A stretch of DNA of 64,000 bases, taken from contig JAKSJM010000002.1 of the NCBI GenBank assembly GCA_024398075.1, positions 1 through 64,000 on the forward strand. Direction: 5' to 3'. The position numbers and the translations under genes are program-made. Below the pieces are notes generated by a model. It saw only the letters and a program-made list of their open reading frames with translations. It ran no database searches and was not told where the DNA came from. This DNA comes from Bacteroidales bacterium. Lineage in GTDB: Bacteria > Bacteroidota > Bacteroidia > Bacteroidales > UBA932. Positions 18,496-28,349 of this stretch are shown here, piece after piece. Numbering within the stretch: position 1 is the stretch's first letter; the number at the start of each line of letters is the position of its first letter.

Positions 18496-19155
18496 TTAGA
18501 AGAAAATTCCCAGCACTAACTGAAGCGAACCGAATGAGCTCTGTTTCAGCGAATATCCATTCATCAGATGCATGGCGTCGTCGGACTTGCTGTCTTCAGC
18601 GGCAAGTCCTCCGAAGTTATTTGAGTACTGGGCACGTATCTGGTAGCGGCGATATTCGAAGCCCACACCCACTCCCAGGCCGTATTCGAACCTGGACAGG
18701 TTCTGCGCATCCCACTTGTTTTCGCGTGTCTTTGTGGTGGATGTGCCAATGTACGTGCTTTTGCAATTGACTCCGAAACCCATGTAAGGCTGGACATAGA
18801 AAAATGTCCTATACCAGTCGTAGTCCTGGCCCCATGCGATCATCAGCGGAAGCTCCATATAACCCACTGTGTTCTCAAGATAATCTATTCTGGTGCCTGC
18901 CATATAGTATCCAAGGCCGGCTCCTTTCACATTGTATAGGAGTTCTGGCTGAAGCGAGAAACCATTGGCCAGATTCAGCTTGTACGCTACGCCCACACCG
19001 CCGGTCATCAGCGAAGTAGGCTTGTATCCCTGGTACCTCACATGCGAATAATCGCCGATACCGATGACACCGAATTTATTTCCAATGCCGGCGAAAGCAT
19101 TGGCCGAAACAAGCATAAGAGCGAGTCCAAACAGAGCACAAATTTTATTTCTCAT
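18496..19155 (-). CDS. outer-membrane beta-barrel protein (PorT/OmpW-like)
   Basis: 219 residues with a signal peptide ending S-A-N-A-F-A and alternating amphipathic beta strands with many Tyr, Gly and Phe, ending in a terminal Phe (V-L-G-I-F-F), the usual signature of an outer-membrane barrel. The block A-Y-K-L-N-L-A-N-G-F-S-L-Q-P-E-L-L-Y resembles the outer-membrane beta-barrel (PorT-type) family common in Bacteroidota. No specific function is known. It lies 1 bp downstream of the MG2/plug protein, in the same operon. Confidence 0.75.
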   Translation of the reverse strand: MRNKICALFGLALMLVSANAFAGIGNKFGVIGIGDYSHVRYQGYKPTSLMTGGVGVAYKLNLANGFSLQPELLYNVKGAGLGYYMAGTRIDYLENTVGYMELPLMIAWGQDYDWYRTFFYVQPYMGFGVNCKSTYIGTSTTKTRENKWDAQNLSRFEYGLGVGVGFEYRRYQIRAQYSNNFGGLAAEDSKSDDAMHLMNGYSLKQSSFGSLQLVLGIFF

Positions 19156-19156
19156 A

Positions 19157-21637
19157 CTATTCTATCACTATGTTTTTCTGTACAAATACTGGCACGCCTG
19201 CTGAAGTTATGCCTTCCAATGTCACTGTGCAAGGCACCGAGTGATTCGATGCATGAAAGTGGACCTCGGCTGTGCCATCCACAGGCTCCAGAGATGGGTT
19301 CCAGTAGAGTGTCGGGCGGAAGGCGCCAGGCCCGGAAGGGCCGTCTTCGTACGCCGAGCAGTACCGGCGCGCCTTCCTCTGCCATCCAAGCGGATGTATG
19401 GCGGACACATTTGAAGGTACCTTCTCAAGCTGTCTCGTCTTGATCATCAGCACACCGCGTGGCGTCACTGTAGTCTCGTAGCTTCCAAACTTGGAAGCGT
19501 CTGTGCCTGTGATGAATGCGAGGCCTTCGAGGTCAGCGATGGTATATGAAAGGAGATCGTCATAAGAGGCCACCATCCTGTCAATATACACGAGAATAGG
19601 CTGCCAGCCGCTATTTATCGTCATACGGGTGGACACCTTTTCTGTCCTGGTCACTAGAGCATACTCTCCCGTCGAGGTTGTGTCGATCCTCACACCAGGG
19701 AACGACATAGTCACATATGAAGGGATGTCGTATGTCTCGTAAGGTTTCATCTGCTCGGGACTCCTGTACTGTCCTGGCTTGAAGGTGTATTCAGGAAATG
19801 GCGAGAGATTCTTCTGCGACACGCTTCTGTTGGCTGTGATGTAGCTGGATGCGAGCGTAAGCATTGGGCTACCATCTTCATTGAAATATTCCGGCATCGC
19901 GGCGAATTTGTAGAAGATGTCGTAAGGCTGCGGCTGCATGTAGCGGAAATAGCTGTGCTCCTTCGCGAAGACATCATTGTCCAGCACAGGCGTAAACATT
20001 CTGTTTCCTCCGAGACTCTCGCTGCTCACGAGGAATTTCGTGCCATAAGGAAAATCGAGTCCGTCAAGGACGAAATTGCCCGTCGAGTCTATGACGTGGA
20101 TGGATGAATAATGGATGGACGGCGCCAGAAAGGAGATGTTCATCTTCTTTTTTCTGAAGCGCAGCGGCCTCAGCACCGTGCCGGTAATGGACTGCGAGTA
20201 CTCCTTGCCACACACAGGGAGCGGTACCCTACCAGCCAGAATCTCTGGAAGATCGTAATATGTCCATCCCAATGTCAGCATAAGAAGGTCTGTCTCTGCC
20301 ACGCGCTCCTCCAATGGCCTCGTAGGGTCAAGGTAGCGCCATGAGTCCTCCACATGCACAGGGAGCTCGCTGCCGAGAAGGAAATAAGAGACTATGTTAT
20401 AGCCATTTCTAGTCACCGGAGCGTACATGTCGTCGGTCACTGAGAGCGCGTAGTCACCATGCGGCAAGTCCACGCTGCACGAAATGAGCTCCTTCGGGTC
20501 GTAATTCTCCTTATCTGTGACAATGTTCACGTCCGTCCCCTGCGGCTGCACGAAGAAGGCTCTTTCCGCCAGCACATCGCCTCCAGAAGTCACAAGGGCC
20601 AGGTGGTTTATGCCCGGAATGAGGTCCTTCATAGCCAGGACGATCTCGCTCGCTTCCGCAAAAGGCGCATCGAAATAGATCTCGTTTCTATCGTATGCGA
20701 TTACTTTCAATGCTTCCGCATCGGCCTCTCCCGCAGAGAACACTGCCCTCAGCACATCAGGAGTAGCCATGCAAGATATCATAGGCGCAGCCGCGTCCCC
20801 CGCAGGCAGCTTGACTGTTTTCTGGAAACCTTCAGCATCCTCAGCCTTCGCCTCGAGAGTCTTCACGCCTTCAGGCACTATAACGCGTAGCCGGCCGAAG
20901 CCCCTGTCCGATGTCTCGAAATCAGAGATTTTCTCGCCATCGGCATACACCGAGCCGGCCACCCTACATCCTTTGCCGTCGCTAGCGACGGAACGGACGC
21001 CGAATGTCACAGCCTCCCCTGGGCGATATCGTCCACTTTCTGGAAGGAACTGAACCTCAATATCTTTCTTTGGCGCCGAAACTTTCTTGAATGGGTTCTG
21101 CAAGCCAAGTTCCAAGTACTTGTCTGACGATCTCTCGTCTGCCTTGACGAGCTGGTCGTAATAGTCATCCTTCAGAGGGTTCCTTATGCTTATGTTCTTC
21201 GAGAACATATACTCTGGCTCCTTGTTCATCATCCAGTAGGAATAACCTCTAAGAACAGCGACATCAGTTGCTAAATTGTCGGGGACGGCAATGTACCCGA
21301 TGAAGCGACCATCATCTCCCCTCTTGACCTTGACTCTGTTTCTCACCCTCTCCCGCATGACGGGCTCACCTTTCACTGGATCCTGCTCCGAGAGCGTCGA
21401 CAGCAGCTCGACATATATGTAATTGCACTCCTTGTAGGAAGCAAAGTCTGACGCATTTCTTAGATAGGCCTTGAAACACACTGTATCGCCCGCATTATAG
21501 ACATCCCTATCCGTCTGCACGTAGAGCTTCTCAGGACTAAGGAAGCTGGAGAACGTGCTGAAGTGGTCCTGCGCCGACATAATCATGCAGGTCGCAAGAA
21601 GCAGTATAGTAACTATTTGACGATAAAATGTCCTCAT
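19157..21637 (-). CDS. MG2-domain / TonB-plug-like exported protein without barrel
   Basis: 826 residues from the ATG at 21637, which opens a signal peptide (M-R-T-F-Y-R-Q-I-V-T-I-L-L-L); the longer frame would precede the promoter. After the signal peptide, L-Y-V-Q-T-D-R-D-V-Y-N-A-G-D-T-V-C-F-K-A-Y is a macroglobulin MG2-like domain as in alpha-2-macroglobulins and TonB-linked surface proteins. Near the C-terminus, F-P-G-V-R-I followed by I-L-V-Y-I-D-R and a V-L-M-I-K-T-R block resembles a TonB receptor plug, but no barrel follows. Such MG2-plus-plug proteins are common in Bacteroidota and unassigned. The -7 box lies 5 nt before the ATG. Confidence 0.75.
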   Translation of the reverse strand: MRTFYRQIVTILLLATCMIMSAQDHFSTFSSFLSPEKLYVQTDRDVYNAGDTVCFKAYLRNASDFASYKECNYIYVELLSTLSEQDPVKGEPVMRERVRNRVKVKRGDDGRFIGYIAVPDNLATDVAVLRGYSYWMMNKEPEYMFSKNISIRNPLKDDYYDQLVKADERSSDKYLELGLQNPFKKVSAPKKDIEVQFLPESGRYRPGEAVTFGVRSVASDGKGCRVAGSVYADGEKISDFETSDRGFGRLRVIVPEGVKTLEAKAEDAEGFQKTVKLPAGDAAAPMISCMATPDVLRAVFSAGEADAEALKVIAYDRNEIYFDAPFAEASEIVLAMKDLIPGINHLALVTSGGDVLAERAFFVQPQGTDVNIVTDKENYDPKELISCSVDLPHGDYALSVTDDMYAPVTRNGYNIVSYFLLGSELPVHVEDSWRYLDPTRPLEERVAETDLLMLTLGWTYYDLPEILAGRVPLPVCGKEYSQSITGTVLRPLRFRKKKMNISFLAPSIHYSSIHVIDSTGNFVLDGLDFPYGTKFLVSSESLGGNRMFTPVLDNDVFAKEHSYFRYMQPQPYDIFYKFAAMPEYFNEDGSPMLTLASSYITANRSVSQKNLSPFPEYTFKPGQYRSPEQMKPYETYDIPSYVTMSFPGVRIDTTSTGEYALVTRTEKVSTRMTINSGWQPILVYIDRMVASYDDLLSYTIADLEGLAFITGTDASKFGSYETTVTPRGVLMIKTRQLEKVPSNVSAIHPLGWQRKARRYCSAYEDGPSGPGAFRPTLYWNPSLEPVDGTAEVHFHASNHSVPCTVTLEGITSAGVPVFVQKNIVIE

Positions 21638-21642
21638 AGCCA

Positions 21643-21650
21643 CAAATATA
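21643..21650 (-). promoter_or_regulatory. -7 box 5 nt before start codon (leaderless promoter)
   Basis: Minus strand TATATTTG then TGGCT then the ATG at 21637. The expected transcription start coincides with the start codon. The box abuts the T-tract of the upstream gene's terminator. Confidence 0.55.
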
Positions 21651-21651
21651 C

Positions 21652-21691
21652 AAAAAAAGAAAGATGGTGACCTTGTCGGCCACCATCTTTC
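21652..21691 (-). terminator. intrinsic terminator of the DUF4251 gene
   Basis: GAAAGATGGTG (21659-21669) pairs perfectly with CACCATCTTTC (21681-21691); on the minus strand seven T follow (21652-21658). It closes the second SusC-SusD transcript. Confidence 0.9.
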
Positions 21692-21708
21692 ATAATTATT
21701 TCGCACTA

Positions 21709-22218
21709 TTAAAGAGGGTTTGACCTCTTGTTATAGTTTGCTCCTACAAGCGGAACAATAGGTCCTGAGAACTTCTTTGTGTCGCCTGAGGTAGGATTGA
21801 AGATGACATCAGCATTGTTTGACTGCTTTCTGATGGAAATGGTATAGGTACCCTTCCACATTCTACCAGTAAGCACCATTCTAAGCTTGATGTTTCCCTT
21901 CTTGTCCACCTTCACGTCGTACTCGGTAGCCTCTGCAAGATAACCCTGAGAGTTATTACCTCCTACGATGCTTCCCTGACAAATGGCCTTGTCACCCTCG
22001 AAAGAGAGGAAGATCGAAATGTCAGAAACCTGTTCAAATGAACCATCTGAGAGAGTGTACATCTCTGGTACGATGACCCAGGTACGCTCGTTGATGCTCT
22101 GAAGAGCTGCTTCATAAGCGAGCTTCGCTGCCGCAGCTTTCTCTTCCTTGCTCATCTTCTGAGCAGAAAGAGGAAGCACGCAGAGCATAGCAGCAATGAT
22201 GATTGCCAACTTTTTCAT
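21709..22218 (-). CDS. DUF4251 family exported protein
   Basis: 169 residues with a signal peptide (L-P-L-S-A-Q) and the DUF4251 layout: a Glu/Lys/Ala helix, V-P-E-M-Y-T-L-S-D-G, F-L-S-F-E-G-D-K-A, then a beta-rich C-terminal part with a K-G-T-Y-T-I-S-I strand. The family is small, periplasmic and of unknown role in Bacteroidota. Last gene of the second SusC-SusD locus, 15 bp after the DUF4397-like lipoprotein, directly before a strong terminator. Confidence 0.78.
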   Translation of the reverse strand: MKKLAIIIAAMLCVLPLSAQKMSKEEKAAAAKLAYEAALQSINERTWVIVPEMYTLSDGSFEQVSDISIFLSFEGDKAICQGSIVGGNNSQGYLAEATEYDVKVDKKGNIKLRMVLTGRMWKGTYTISIRKQSNNADVIFNPTSGDTKKFSGPIVPLVGANYNKRSNPL

Positions 22219-22233
22219 TTGTTCTGTATAATA

Positions 22234-23112
22234 TTATCCAAGCATGGTGAACTGAGTGTACTTCGCCTTCTGGAAGCCACTTGGTGTCGTTCCGAATACT
22301 CCCCAGTAAATATGGTCTACACCACGTCCAATATAACCTGTCCAATAGTCAGTAGTAAGCTCCTGACCTGTAGCGGCATCAACTGTTCTGTAGTTGATAC
22401 GGCATGAACCCTGAGTATTGAATCCAGAACCACCAAAGTGGGTCTTGTCAACGATGACCTGAGCTCTTGCTGAAGCCTCACCAAATGCAATAGGCTCACC
22501 AATATTGTGCCAATAGTACTGACCATTCTCATCCTTCTCACCGGAGTTGTTTCTCCACTGATACTGTACCTTTCTGGTAGTAGGGACTACACCGCCATTT
22601 CCATCAGGCTCATAGAGGAAGTTGATCAGACGAACAGACAGAACTGAGTCTGTATCAAACTTACCAGCCTCTGGAGCAGATGTGTTGTTGAATGGAGCGA
22701 CATCAATCACGATAGGGTCCATGGTAAGTCCTGGGACATAGACATCCTGCTTGCCTGACTTGAGATCAACAGTCTTATCATACACAACCGAACCCTTCTT
22801 ATAAAGAGTAATCTGGGTCTTTCCAGCTGGCGCGGTATAATATCTGGTTCCACTGGTAGGCAAAAGATTCGCCACCTGAAGCTGACCGGAACCACCGACA
22901 CCACCATAGTACTTGCCATTCACATAGACAGAATCAATGTGATTCGCAGCAACACTAGTCAAAGGCTCAAAATAGCAGACATGAAACATAGCCTTATCGC
23001 CTACAAGTTCCTGTCCCTGATATATGAGCTCGTGCTTCTCACATGATACTGTAGCGGCAGCTACAGCGAGAAGGCCGATAACATATTTAATGTATTTCAT
23101 ACTTTTCTTCAT
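22234..23112 (-). CDS. DUF4397-like lipoprotein of the SusC-SusD locus
   Basis: 292 residues with a lipoprotein signal (lipobox T-V-S-C-E). A start four codons later (M-K-Y-I-K) is equally possible. The body has beta-sandwich strands, including Y-Y-T-A-P-A-G-K-T-Q-I-T-L-Y-K-K-G-S-V-V-style segments typical of DUF4397 Ig-like domains, and S-V-L-S-V-R-L-I-N-F-L. Such lipoproteins often sit at the third position of a PUL as surface glycan- or ligand-binding accessory proteins; direct evidence is absent here. It lies 18 bp after the SusD gene. Confidence 0.65.
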   Translation of the reverse strand: MKKSMKYIKYVIGLLAVAAATVSCEKHELIYQGQELVGDKAMFHVCYFEPLTSVAANHIDSVYVNGKYYGGVGGSGQLQVANLLPTSGTRYYTAPAGKTQITLYKKGSVVYDKTVDLKSGKQDVYVPGLTMDPIVIDVAPFNNTSAPEAGKFDTDSVLSVRLINFLYEPDGNGGVVPTTRKVQYQWRNNSGEKDENGQYYWHNIGEPIAFGEASARAQVIVDKTHFGGSGFNTQGSCRINYRTVDAATGQELTTDYWTGYIGRGVDHIYWGVFGTTPSGFQKAKYTQFTMLG

Positions 23113-23130
23113 ATTAAGTGTGACTCACGA

Positions 23131-25044
23131 TTAAAGCGACTCTGGCATGTCACCTGGATATGCAAACCAAGGCATTGAGCAATGGTAGTTATCTGCAAGA
23201 CCAGAGATAGGCTTGAGTGCATCGAGTGAAATCTTGTTCCACATGTACTCAGAGTTGTATCTTGGACGTACACGGTAGCAAGGAGAACCCTCATTAAGGT
23301 TATTGAAAGAGCTCTTTCTGAACTCTACCTGTGAAGGAGCGAGATAGAAGCCCTTGTATACCTTGGTAGGATCCTCATCCCACTTGTGAGAAACCTCGGT
23401 CTTTGTCCAACCGTTGCCAAGCTTAGGATAGTCACCAGTGTAGTCGATATCGTAATGATACTTACGGAGGTCAGTCCAAGCCTCAAGAGCGCCCCAAGGC
23501 CAGAGAGCCACATACTTCTGCATCATGATGTGAGAGAGTGTGAACTCAGACTCTGAAAGACCGTCTACATAAGGACCAGCGATGTACTCAGCAGCGAGAG
23601 TGTTGAATACACTCTTTGAGATCATACATCCACCTGGAAGTGAACCGCCGTCAGTCTTATCAGCGTTAGGTGCACCAGCATTGATATAGCTACCTGTAAA
23701 CTCTACGTCGAGAGCGACACCCTTCTTGAATGCTGCAAGAGCCTGGGCCTTCTGACCGAGCTTCCAGTAAGTCTCAGCTACCTCAAACTGAATCTCTGCA
23801 GCGGTAAGCATGATGTATGGAGCAGAGTCACGGAAGATCCAGCGGCCCTCACCCTCAAGATCGGTGTTAGACACTGCCTTTCTCCAACCGAAGAGGTTTG
23901 GAACTGAAGCGCCAGTAGGGCTGGATGCGCTGGTTCTACCAGAACCTACGTACTGATATGCCTTGATGGCATCAGCATCGTTTACGAACTCATAAGTCTT
24001 TCCATCGGTGGTAGCAAGCTTAGCTGCTACACGTGGATCGTAGTGACCAAGAGCCTTGGTGGTATCACAGATGATCTGCTTCTCGTTTAGCTCCCAGAGA
24101 TAAGCACCGCTTGACTTTGGATTTCCTTCTTCGTCCAACTGGTCGATACGGTCTGTAGAGCTGTGGTCGTACTTAGGAACGGTACCTGTCATGAGCTCTA
24201 CGATGTAGTCTGACTGGAAGTAAGAGTAAGAAAGGTTGCCACGGAATGTTCCCCAGAAGTTGTTATATGCGCTATACTGTGCATCAGCACCGCCGCCGCC
24301 ACGCTCGAGAGTGAAGTTAGCGTCGTTTGTGTCGATAGCAAGAGCGGCATGCTTGAGGAGCTCCTGAGCGTACTTCTCGCTGAAGTCCTTCTTGTTTGTA
24401 AGAGCTGCAAGGTCAGTTACGATCACAGAGTGAGCGAACTTGAGCCACTTAGCCTTGTCACCATGATAGATGATATCATTGTTCTTAAGAAGTGAACCGT
24501 AATCGGTAGCATCTTCCTTCTCAAGGAGCTCGATAGCCTCCTCAGCCCAAGCGCGAACCTGAGACATGATCTCTGGCTGGTAGTCATAGTCGTGTGAAAG
24601 ACGACCTGGCTCGTAAGCCTGCTTCATAGGAGCCTCACCGTGATACTTGGTGATACAGTCCCATGAGAATGCCTTCATGGCCATACCCATACCTGCAAGA
24701 GTGTACATCTCCTGGTCAAGAGACTTGTTGATCATGTCCTCAAGGTTCATACCCTGAAGCCAATAGCTCATTCTCCACATCTCACCACCTGCATCACTTG
24801 ATACTGTGTAGTAATTGTTTGCGAAATTAGTGTAGCCTGTTGTGCCCATCATCTGAGTGAGTGGGCCGAGAGCACGGATATCCCAGTAGAAACCCTGGTA
24901 AGCAGACTCGATACCAGCAAGGAGAAGATAAGCCTCCACCTGATCAGGGGCATCGTTGTTCTTGTTTACATCAAGGTATTTCTCACAGCCTGAGAAAGCC
25001 ACCAGGCCGGCAAGCAACATGATTGATGATAATATCTTTTTCAT
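23131..25044 (-). CDS. SusD/RagB family lipoprotein (SusD-like 2 type)
   Basis: 637 residues, lipobox F-S-G-C-E-K. It resembles the SusD-like_2 subgroup: Y-L-D-V-N-K-N-N-D-A-P-D-Q-V after the lipid anchor, a helical TPR-like core, P-Y-I-M-L-T-A-A-E-I-Q-F near the middle, and a R-V-R-P-R-Y-N-S-E-Y-M-W-N end. It acts as the lid of the partner SusC encoded 14 bp upstream. Substrates of this subgroup include peptides and glycans, and no hydrolase is encoded in this unit to point to one. Confidence 0.9.
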   Translation of the reverse strand: MKKILSSIMLLAGLVAFSGCEKYLDVNKNNDAPDQVEAYLLLAGIESAYQGFYWDIRALGPLTQMMGTTGYTNFANNYYTVSSDAGGEMWRMSYWLQGMNLEDMINKSLDQEMYTLAGMGMAMKAFSWDCITKYHGEAPMKQAYEPGRLSHDYDYQPEIMSQVRAWAEEAIELLEKEDATDYGSLLKNNDIIYHGDKAKWLKFAHSVIVTDLAALTNKKDFSEKYAQELLKHAALAIDTNDANFTLERGGGGADAQYSAYNNFWGTFRGNLSYSYFQSDYIVELMTGTVPKYDHSSTDRIDQLDEEGNPKSSGAYLWELNEKQIICDTTKALGHYDPRVAAKLATTDGKTYEFVNDADAIKAYQYVGSGRTSASSPTGASVPNLFGWRKAVSNTDLEGEGRWIFRDSAPYIMLTAAEIQFEVAETYWKLGQKAQALAAFKKGVALDVEFTGSYINAGAPNADKTDGGSLPGGCMISKSVFNTLAAEYIAGPYVDGLSESEFTLSHIMMQKYVALWPWGALEAWTDLRKYHYDIDYTGDYPKLGNGWTKTEVSHKWDEDPTKVYKGFYLAPSQVEFRKSSFNNLNEGSPCYRVRPRYNSEYMWNKISLDALKPISGLADNYHCSMPWFAYPGDMPESL

Positions 25045-25057
25045 ATCTTCTTCTTAA

Positions 25058-28000
25058 TTAAAAGGTAAGGTTAACACCCAAAGCACATCCACGTGGAGTA
25101 GGGATACCCCAGAGGTCAATACCAGCACCACCTGTTCCACCAAGGGAAGCAGAGTTAGAGTTACCTACTGCGTCGATACCTGAGTAGTTGGTCCAGGTAA
25201 CGAGGTCAGAACCCTTAATCCAGATGCTTGCCTGAGATACGAGTCTGTGAGTAGCGTTCTGGATCCACTTCTGAGGGACGTTGTAAGAGAAACGAAGCTC
25301 GTTCATACGGATGTAGTTAACATCTCTCTCAAGCCAGTCCTCATCACAACCAGTGTAGATTGAAGAGCCCCATACACCGTAGTCAACAGAGATGTTGTTT
25401 ACAGTAGGGTTGTCTGAGTTCTCCTTGCCATCTCTGAGGACACCCTTGAAGATAACAGGCTCAGACTCACGGAGGTGAACTGACTCCCAGCTTGAACCAG
25501 TGGTCATCATATCACGCATGGTACCGTTGACAACGGTAGCACCGAGACGGCCAGAGAATGAAGCAGAAAGTCTGAACTGCTTGTAAGAGATAGAGCTCTG
25601 GAGACCGAGTGAAAGCTTAGGCTGACGATCGCCAAGGACTGACCAGTCAGCTGAAGCGATAGGAAGACCTGAGTTAGGATCAATAAGGATATCACCCTTG
25701 TCGTTCTTCATGTAACCCTTACCTGTCATGGTAGTGATAGGGTTGCCTACAGAGATACCATTACGGAGGTTACCTGATACCCAGGTGTATGCGTTATAGT
25801 ACTCAGAAACGTTTGCAGGAAGAACTGTTACGTTAGAGGTAGAGTGGTCGAGGTTGAGACCCACATTCCATCTGAGACCGCTAGCAAGACGAAGGATATC
25901 ACCGTCGATGTGGAACTCCCAACCGTTGGTGGTGAAGGTACCTACGTTCATGTTATTGAGGACGAAACCGGTAGCGTAGCTAAGACGGAACGCTGTGATG
26001 TACTGGTTCTCGCACTTGGTCCAGAAGTAAGTGAAGTCGGTGTTGACGCGGTCGTTGAAGAAACGAGCCTCGAAACCTACCTCGTAAGATGTGGTCATCT
26101 CAGGCTTGAGTGAGAGGTTTGGTCCGGTGTAACCATAACGGAAACCGCCGCCCCAGTCCTCGGTAGCCTCGAGTGAAGGGTAGATTGAAAGAGGAGTTGC
26201 ATCCTTACCTACCTGAGCCACAGCACCGCGGAGCTTGAGGTAAGATACGAAATCATTGTTCTTGAGAGCACCGACCTCAGTAGGGATGAATGAAGCCTCA
26301 ACTGCTGGATAGAAATAGTGGTTGTTGTCCTTTGGAAGGGTAGATGACCAGTCATTTCTAGCACGGAGGGTAACGAATGCCATGTTGTTCCAGCCGAACT
26401 CAGCCTGTGCAGAGACAGCCTGGATGTGACGGGTGGTAGTCTTGGTTCTGGTCTGGATGGTAGCAGGATCACAGTTAGAGATGCTGTAGAAATCGATTAC
26501 CTGGAACTTAGAACCGTAAACTGAGAGGACATGGTTGTCGTTTGCCTTCTGGTGATAACCTACCTGAGCAGAGAAGTTGAACTTGCCCCAGTTGTTATTG
26601 TAACCAGCGATAGCATCGAAGTTTGTATCCTTGTAAGTAGGCTTAGAGAAGTTTATATCTCCAAGGCCGTAGCTTGATGACGAAGAATCGCCATAGTAAG
26701 GATGGGTGAAGACCTTGTACTCACCGACTGAGAAGTCGATACCATAAGTAGCACGAAGGAAGGTGTGCTTGGTAGGAGTGATATTCATGTTGAACGAGCC
26801 CATGAAACGGTCTACATCATCATGATTTACATTCTTGTAGATATCGAAGAGAGGGTTTCTAAGGTCGGTATCGGTGTAGAGGTCAGGACGAGCCATCTTG
26901 CCATCAGGGGTGATGTAGTTTGATACATCAGAGTTGAGAGGCCAACGAGATGCACGATAGAGTACACCGTAGAGACCCTTTGAAGACTTGGTGTTCTCAG
27001 TCTGGATGTACTGCATGTTAGCATCGAAGTTGAGCCACTTGGTAACCTCAGCGCGACCAGAGAGAGTAACATTCATTCTGGTAAGACCGGTGGTCTTGAC
27101 GATACCATCGTAGTCAGTGTAACCGAGTGCACCACGTACAGTCACCTTGTCGGTACCACCCTCGACAGATACATTGTGCTGCTGAGAGAAACCGGTCTGG
27201 AGGAGAGCCTGCATGTTGTTATAAAGAGTAACATCGCTAGGATAGAGACCTCCGAAACGTGAGGTGTAGTAGTAGTTAGTAGCACCGTAAGCACCGTTTG
27301 CATACTTGGTCTGAACGTCTGGCATACCGTAAGCCTGCTCCCATCTGAATGAGTTTGAGTAGCTTACCTTACCACGGCCTGCAGAACCCTTCTTTGTGGT
27401 GATGATGATCGCACCGTTTGATGCATCTGAACCGTAAAGAGCGGCAGCAGCTGCACCCTTAAGGATGCTCATCGACTCGATGTCCTCAGGGTTGATATCG
27501 TTACCACGAGAAGAGAAGTCCATGCTGTAAGATGAGACTGCATCGTCGTAAGCGAAGTCTGAAGATGAGTTCAAGGTAGAGTTGTTGATTGGCACACCGT
27601 CTACTACGTAGAGAGGCTGGTTATTACCAGAGATTGAAGTAGCACTTCTGAGGATGACAGAGGTAGAAGCACCTGGAGCACCACCTGTAGAGGTAATGGT
27701 CATACCTGATACCTTACCCTGGAGAGCGTTGATGAAGCTCTCACGGCCAGCCTCAGTAATGTCAGTAGCCTTCACGCTCTGAACTGATGAACCGACTGAA
27801 CGAGCAGCACGCTTCATACCGAACTCAGCGGTGACGGTAGCCTGATTAAGCCTTTCGGCGTTGTCCTTAAGAACAACATTGATGCTGTTCTTACCCTTAA
27901 CTGCCACGTCAAGCTTCTCATAGCTGATAGCTGAGAACTGAAGTGTAGCGTCAGCGGGAACACTGATGGAATACTTACCATCGAGATCGGTGGTGACACC

Positions 28001-28165
28001 GGTCTTTGTTCCCTTAACAAGCACAGCGGCGCCTACTACGGGCTCGCCATTCGTGTCTGTTACAGAACCCTTGACGGTTACGTTCTGCGCAAACAGACCC
28101 ACTGACATTGACAGGAACATAGCCATTGTCAAGCAGCAGCTTTTGAATACGTTTGTTAAAGACAT
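25058..28165 (-). CDS. SusC/RagA family TonB-linked outer-membrane transporter
   Basis: 1035 residues: signal peptide ending V-G-L-F-A-Q, carboxypeptidase-D regulatory-like domain (about 28-105), a shorter linker where the usual V-V-V-G-Y-G-T is changed to T-V-T-A-E-F-G-M-K, plug domain (I-N-A-L-Q-G-K-V-S-G-M), then the barrel ending G-V-N-L-T-F. It is first gene of a four-gene leftward locus with its promoter at 28224-28231. The change in the linker signature matches the SusC class that pairs with SusD-like_2 lipoproteins. Confidence 0.94.
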   Translation of the reverse strand: MSLTNVFKSCCLTMAMFLSMSVGLFAQNVTVKGSVTDTNGEPVVGAAVLVKGTKTGVTTDLDGKYSISVPADATLQFSAISYEKLDVAVKGKNSINVVLKDNAERLNQATVTAEFGMKRAARSVGSSVQSVKATDITEAGRESFINALQGKVSGMTITSTGGAPGASTSVILRSATSISGNNQPLYVVDGVPINNSTLNSSSDFAYDDAVSSYSMDFSSRGNDINPEDIESMSILKGAAAAALYGSDASNGAIIITTKKGSAGRGKVSYSNSFRWEQAYGMPDVQTKYANGAYGATNYYYTSRFGGLYPSDVTLYNNMQALLQTGFSQQHNVSVEGGTDKVTVRGALGYTDYDGIVKTTGLTRMNVTLSGRAEVTKWLNFDANMQYIQTENTKSSKGLYGVLYRASRWPLNSDVSNYITPDGKMARPDLYTDTDLRNPLFDIYKNVNHDDVDRFMGSFNMNITPTKHTFLRATYGIDFSVGEYKVFTHPYYGDSSSSSYGLGDINFSKPTYKDTNFDAIAGYNNNWGKFNFSAQVGYHQKANDNHVLSVYGSKFQVIDFYSISNCDPATIQTRTKTTTRHIQAVSAQAEFGWNNMAFVTLRARNDWSSTLPKDNNHYFYPAVEASFIPTEVGALKNNDFVSYLKLRGAVAQVGKDATPLSIYPSLEATEDWGGGFRYGYTGPNLSLKPEMTTSYEVGFEARFFNDRVNTDFTYFWTKCENQYITAFRLSYATGFVLNNMNVGTFTTNGWEFHIDGDILRLASGLRWNVGLNLDHSTSNVTVLPANVSEYYNAYTWVSGNLRNGISVGNPITTMTGKGYMKNDKGDILIDPNSGLPIASADWSVLGDRQPKLSLGLQSSISYKQFRLSASFSGRLGATVVNGTMRDMMTTGSSWESVHLRESEPVIFKGVLRDGKENSDNPTVNNISVDYGVWGSSIYTGCDEDWLERDVNYIRMNELRFSYNVPQKWIQNATHRLVSQASIWIKGSDLVTWTNYSGIDAVGNSNSASLGGTGGAGIDLWGIPTPRGCALGVNLTF

Positions 28166-28223
28166 TGATTAAATATTAATTAAACAATAAATGAATAAGC
28201 AAATTATACCCATTCTTAACCTA

Positions 28224-28231
28224 CAAATATA
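28224..28231 (-). promoter_or_regulatory. -7 box of second susC locus
   Basis: CAAATATA on plus reads TATATTTG on minus, 58 nt before the ATG at 28165. Confidence 0.6.
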
Positions 28232-28293
28232 TATAATCCAATGGTTTATTCAAATAAAATCACCTATTTTACCTCCTTCAAATCGACTTTTTT

Positions 28294-28328
28294 CAAAAAA
28301 AACGGCGTCCCATTGAGGAACGCCGTCA
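28294..28328 (-). terminator. intrinsic terminator after the 53-residue gene
   Basis: ACGGCGT...ACGCCGT hairpin: stem 28302-28308 with 28321-28327 region, loop around CCCATTGAGGA; on the minus strand eight T follow (plus A-tract 28295-28302). It ends the leftward fusA2-aspS-small-gene direction. Confidence 0.8.
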
Positions 28329-28349
28329 TAATGTATAAAGGTTAAAACG

